Shown here piece after piece: positions 33,021 to 35,895 of a stretch of 35,895 bases of DNA (position 1 is its first letter; every line of letters starts with the position of its first letter). The stretch comes from a bacterium (GTDB taxonomy: Bacteria; Zhuqueibacterota; Zhuqueibacteria; Zhuqueibacterales; Geothermadaptataceae): contig JAJRYV010000056.1 in NCBI GenBank assembly GCA_024275575.1, positions 1 to 35,895 on the forward strand, read 5' to 3'. The notes beneath the pieces were generated by a model. It was given only the letters and a program-made list of their open reading frames with translations, had not been told where the DNA came from and ran no database searches. The translations under genes were made by a program, and so were the position numbers.

Positions 33021-34064
33021 TTACTTTGCTATTTTGATGAGTATTTTGCCGAACTGTTCTCCATCGAGCATGCGCTGCATGGCTTTGCTGAAACCGGACA
33101 TGGGAAATATCGAATCGACCACGGGATCGAGCTTTTTTTGAAAGATCAACTGCATGACCTGCTGATAATCCTCATGCGTGCCCATGGTACTGCCGAGAAT
33201 TTGCAAATGCTTGTAAAAAATGAGCCCAACGTTGACTTTTGCCTCATAACCCGCAGTTCCACCCACCGTGACCAGGCGGCCGCCGGCACGCAGACTGCGC
33301 AGGCTGTCGCTCCACGTTGCCGCGCCGACATTATCGACGACCATATCGATACCATTTTTGCCGGTCGCCGCAAAAACGGCCTTGCTCCACTTCGGTTCGG
33401 CGCTGCGGTCGTGAACCCAATCCGCGCCCAGCGCGCGGGCTTTTTCGGCTTTTTCCGGCGTGCCGGCGATAACAAAAGCCGTTGCGCCGAATAGTTTTGC
33501 GATCTGCAGAGCGGCCGTATTTACACCCCCGCCCGCCCCGACAATAAGCACATTTTCAGTCGGCGCCAGTTTACCGATGGTCACCAGACTATGCCATGCC
33601 GTCACATAAACCAAAGAAGCGGCGGCCGCTTTTTGCATATTATAATCTACAGGAATCACAACGAGATTGCGTGCCGGAAATTTAATAAACTCTGCGCAGG
33701 TGCCGGAACGGTGTTCCCCGGTGAGATGGGCAAATTTGGAACGATTTTGCATTCCACGCAGGGTAAAGCGGTCTTCACCGCTCCAGATGAGCGGATTGGC
33801 AGTGACTCGATCGCCCGGCTGTAAACCTTCAACACCGGAACCGGTTTTTTCAATCGTGCCGGAAAAGTCAGCGCAGGGAATGTGCGGAAACTGCAAATTC
33901 AAACCAAGCCAACCGATACGAACGAAATTATCGAGTCGGTTAAGAGCAGCGTATTCGACACGGATGAGCACCTCATCGGCTCCAATTTCTGGTGGGGTTG
34001 CATTTTCTACAAGGGAATAAATATCCAGGTTCTTCGAATGTTCGTTTAAATGAATTGCACGCAT
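33021..34064 (-). CDS. MDR-superfamily quinone-oxidoreductase-like protein
   Basis: 347 residues from the ATG at 34064 (GAGG six nt upstream); the frame's ATG at 34076 overlaps that ribosome site. GroES-like N-terminal domain (DEVLIRVEYAALNRLDNFVR, HIPCADFSGTIEKTGSGVEG, LQPGDRV) and Rossmann NAD(P)H site (VGAGGGVNTAALQIAKLFGA). The structural-zinc Cys cluster of alcohol dehydrogenases is missing, so a zinc-free quinone-reductase type is likely. The substrate is unknown. It precedes the barrel-protein gene by 11 nt. Confidence 0.86.
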   Translation of the reverse strand: MRAIHLNEHSKNLDIYSLVENATPPEIGADEVLIRVEYAALNRLDNFVRIGWLGLNLQFPHIPCADFSGTIEKTGSGVEGLQPGDRVTANPLIWSGEDRFTLRGMQNRSKFAHLTGEHRSGTCAEFIKFPARNLVVIPVDYNMQKAAAASLVYVTAWHSLVTIGKLAPTENVLIVGAGGGVNTAALQIAKLFGATAFVIAGTPEKAEKARALGADWVHDRSAEPKWSKAVFAATGKNGIDMVVDNVGAATWSDSLRSLRAGGRLVTVGGTAGYEAKVNVGLIFYKHLQILGSTMGTHEDYQQVMQLIFQKKLDPVVDSIFPMSGFSKAMQRMLDGEQFGKILIKIAK

Positions 34065-34166
34065 ATCTAACCTCATTTTTTAGGATGTCCGCTGCATATC
34101 AAAACATACAGCCACGCAAAACCACCCGCACTATAGCAGGATCAATCTAAAAATAACCGTAGGGTT

Positions 34167-34199
34167 AGAGCTTTCAGGTTTTGGAAACCTGAAAGCTCT
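34167..34199. terminator. Long-stem hairpin terminator
   Basis: Perfect 15-bp stem AGAGCTTTCAGGTTT / AAACCTGAAAGCTCT with a 3-nt loop, between the MDR gene and the YeeE genes. Shares the CAGGTT...AACCTG theme with 19637-19669. Confidence 0.7.
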
Positions 34200-34295
34200 T
34201 AAGTTACTTAAAAGCCAGGAAGTGCTCGTCGGGGAGTCAAGTCGAGCGGAGGTGACTGCCCGGTTACAAAAAGACTCGAGTCGTATTCGTTAAAA

Positions 34296-34703
34296 TCAGT
34301 GCGGCAGTTTTGAACGCACAGTACTGTAAAGATAGACACCGCACAGGGCGCCGCTGAGCGTCACCAGCGCCGGCCAAACCCCGGCGCCGATTTGCGAAAA
34401 AATCGGCCCCGGGCAGGCTCCGGTAATCGCCCAGCCGATGCCGAATAAAAACCCGCCGATGACAAATCCTTTGGTTTCAGTTTTGCCCGCAAAATTGAGC
34501 TTTTCCCGCTGCAGCGAACGCAGTTGCAATTTTTTTAAAATCGCGACGGAAAAGGCGCCGACAGCGATTGCCGAGGCGATAACAAGGTACATGTGCGCTT
34601 CCTGAAAGCGAAACATTTTTTCGATGCGAAACCAACTAACGACTTCTGATTTTGTCAGAATAATACCGAATAAAACACCGGTGATACCATATATAAAATT
34701 CAT
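34296..34703 (-). CDS. YeeE/YedE-family half-transporter, subunit B
   Basis: 135 residues, four predicted helices. GWAITGACPGPIFSQIG carries the conserved Cys (about 97) of the sulfur-handling YeeE/YedE (TsuA-like, DUF6691) family. It is a half-size protein that pairs with the 154-residue one just upstream (18 nt between them). Together they should form a thiosulfate or sulfur-compound uptake pore. The next gene is a sulfhydrylase-like enzyme, which fits sulfur assimilation. The gene starts MNFIYGITGVLFG with weak ribosome signal. Confidence 0.85.
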   Translation of the reverse strand: MNFIYGITGVLFGIILTKSEVVSWFRIEKMFRFQEAHMYLVIASAIAVGAFSVAILKKLQLRSLQREKLNFAGKTETKGFVIGGFLFGIGWAITGACPGPIFSQIGAGVWPALVTLSGALCGVYLYSTVRSKLPH

Positions 34704-34721
34704 GATTAACGTTCACTTTCT

Positions 34722-35186
34722 TTAAAAATACGTATAGGCCAGCCCGCCGGCAAAAAACGCGATGGTGGCTTTTAAGCTCGGCCAGTGCAGCAATGACAGC
34801 CCCATGATTGCGTGACCGGAGGTGCAGCCGTTAGCGTAACGTGTGCCGAATCCGATCAAAATGCCGCCACAAAAAAGAAGCAGCAAACCGGGCATCTCAT
34901 AATATTTCCCCGGCAGAAAAGCGACTTTTTCGCTGGAAAGAAAGTTGGCCGCAATGAATCCGCCCAGGGCGATACCGATAGCGAAATAAAATTTCCAGCG
35001 ATCTTTTTGCCGATCAACTTGCAAAAACTGCTGTGATTTTGCCGGCAAAAAAAGTGAACAAAACTGCATAAACGAAGAGGAAATCCCCAGTTGTCTGTTG
35101 TTGATGAGCAGCAGCAAAGGAACAAATGCACCGAGTAGCGGCCCGGCAACATACCATTCCCAGGTGCCGAAAATTGCATCTGACAT
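34722..35186 (-). CDS. YeeE/YedE-family half-transporter, subunit A
   Basis: 154 residues with about four helices. The signature GTRYANGCTSGHAIMGLS gives the conserved Cys (about 123) of the family. The N-terminal third holds a cytoplasmic loop (PAKSQQFLQVDRQKDRWKF). Pairs with the downstream subunit. Start at 35186 has GGAGAGAGAT in the gap to the sulfhydrylase gene. Subunit order A then B is the usual one. Confidence 0.85.
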   Translation of the reverse strand: MSDAIFGTWEWYVAGPLLGAFVPLLLLINNRQLGISSSFMQFCSLFLPAKSQQFLQVDRQKDRWKFYFAIGIALGGFIAANFLSSEKVAFLPGKYYEMPGLLLLFCGGILIGFGTRYANGCTSGHAIMGLSLLHWPSLKATIAFFAGGLAYTYF

Positions 35187-35207
35187 AAAAATCTCTCTCC
35201 TGATTAG

Positions 35208-35895
35208 TTATAATTTGGAACGACGCAATGCCTGTGTTAAATCTGCGATGATGTCATCACAATTTTCCAGGCCGACTGATATACGCAGAAGCCCCGGCGA
35301 AATGCCGACGGCGGCGCGTTCCTCGTCGCTGAGTTTTGAGTGTGTTGTCGAGGCAGGATGGGTGACGATGGTTCGCGTATCGCCGAGGTTGGCGGAGACA
35401 GTCAGCATTTTTAATGAATCGATAAAACGGGCGGCGCGGTCATAGCCGCCTTTTGCTGCAAAGGTGATCACACCGCCGGCGGCGCGCATCTGCGATTTTG
35501 CCAGATCAATTTGCGGAAACGAAGGCAAAAACGGGTATCGCGTTTGTTCCACTTCAGCATGCCGATCGAGAAACTCCGCCACAATCATCGCATTTTCACA
35601 GTGTTTTTCCAAACGCACAGCGAGAGTTTCCAGGCTTTTCGATAACAGCCAGGCATTAAACGGCGACAGCGAGGGGCCGGTTTGCCGGGCAAAAAACCGT
35701 AAATCCCGCACGTATTCCTTTTTTCCCACGGCAATGCCGCCGAGAACCCTGCCCTGCCCGTCGATATATTTTGTCGCCGAATGTACGACCAGGTCGGCGC
35801 CGAAATCGACAGGGTTTTGCAGCCAGGGAGTGGCAAAAGTATTATCCACCACAAAAATCAAATCGTGTTTCGCGCTTAATTCTGCAGCCCGGGCC
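35208..35895 (-). CDS. metZ: O-succinylhomoserine sulfhydrylase-like PLP enzyme (5' end outside window)
   Basis: The visible 229 codons read in one frame from the window edge (ARAAELSAKHDLIFVVDN...), so the N-terminus is missing; the TTG at 35861 is not the start. Cys/Met-metabolism PLP family: Asp in VVDNTFATP, PLP Lys in HSATKYIDGQGRVLGG, and a C-terminal SLGDTRTIVTHPASTTHS substitute (here NLGDTRTIVTHPASTTHS). The K-Y-I-D-G-Q-G-R pattern is typical of MetZ, which makes homocysteine from O-succinylhomoserine and sulfide. It is followed by the YeeE/YedE pair, which suggests a sulfur-assimilation operon. Confidence 0.88.
   Translation of the reverse strand, partial: ARAAELSAKHDLIFVVDNTFATPWLQNPVDFGADLVVHSATKYIDGQGRVLGGIAVGKKEYVRDLRFFARQTGPSLSPFNAWLLSKSLETLAVRLEKHCENAMIVAEFLDRHAEVEQTRYPFLPSFPQIDLAKSQMRAAGGVITFAAKGGYDRAARFIDSLKMLTVSANLGDTRTIVTHPASTTHSKLSDEERAAVGISPGLLRISVGLENCDDIIADLTQALRRSKL

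Noticed and set aside
1-35895. CRISPR array, integrase, complete insertion sequence, rRNA
   Set aside because: Looked for regularly spaced direct repeats, transposase/integrase motifs and rRNA-like stretches on both strands; none seen.

Overview
The window looks like a chromosomal segment from a Gram-negative bacterium of the Fibrobacterota-Chlorobiota-Bacteroidota (FCB) kind, possibly near Calditrichota, Ignavibacteria or candidate phylum KSB1. The evidence is two secreted proteins ending in a FlgD-like/type IX secretion sorting domain (YPNPFNPQT... and FPNPFKKGTW... types), several lipoproteins, outer-membrane beta-barrel proteins and many multihaem c-type cytochromes. This taxonomic placement is inference from protein style, not from a marker gene.

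Positions 1-14,864 form one electron-transfer island. On the minus strand lie three tandem pentahaem cytochromes (the third only as its first nine codons at the window edge) behind an NHL beta-propeller lipoprotein. Upstream is a two-component system: a membrane histidine kinase whose periplasmic sensor carries a c-type haem motif (CNSCH), and an NtrC-type sigma-54 activator. I see well-spaced -24/-12 (sigma-54) promoters in front of the NHL-cytochrome operon and in front of the kinase-regulator operon. About 170-225 bp upstream of each is a pair of copies of the same TGCG(A/C)TAT-type motif, where an enhancer-binding protein would sit. Divergently, on the plus strand, come an NHL-repeat protein with a C-terminal sorting domain and two large paralogous multihaem cytochromes (about 17 and 18-19 haem sites), the second with a C-terminal LamG-like domain. 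The reading I favour is a haem/redox-sensing regulon that controls an extracellular electron-transfer apparatus, possibly polymerising OmcE-like cytochromes plus surface cytochromes.

From 14,900 to 35,895 the window holds mixed housekeeping and accessory genes: a DUF1080 lipoprotein, a DUF559 (Vsr-like) nuclease, an MFS transporter, a four-repeat secreted protein with a sorting domain, a Tat-exported glycosylasparaginase with an aldo/keto reductase, aconitase, a geranylgeranyl-reductase-like flavoprotein, an orphan cNMP-domain histidine kinase followed by what looks like the stub of a lost partner, an M19 dipeptidase lipoprotein, a tRNA with a CAU anticodon, a very basic secreted protein, the decayed tail of a nitrilase, a PNPOx-family protein, endonuclease III, an outer-membrane barrel, a quinone-oxidoreductase-like MDR, a split YeeE/YedE sulfur transporter pair and a partial MetZ-like enzyme. 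The intergenic gaps contain several mobile-looking palindromic elements (7202, 24765, 24940, 32095) and clear intrinsic terminators. I saw no CRISPR array, rRNA, integrase or complete insertion sequence.
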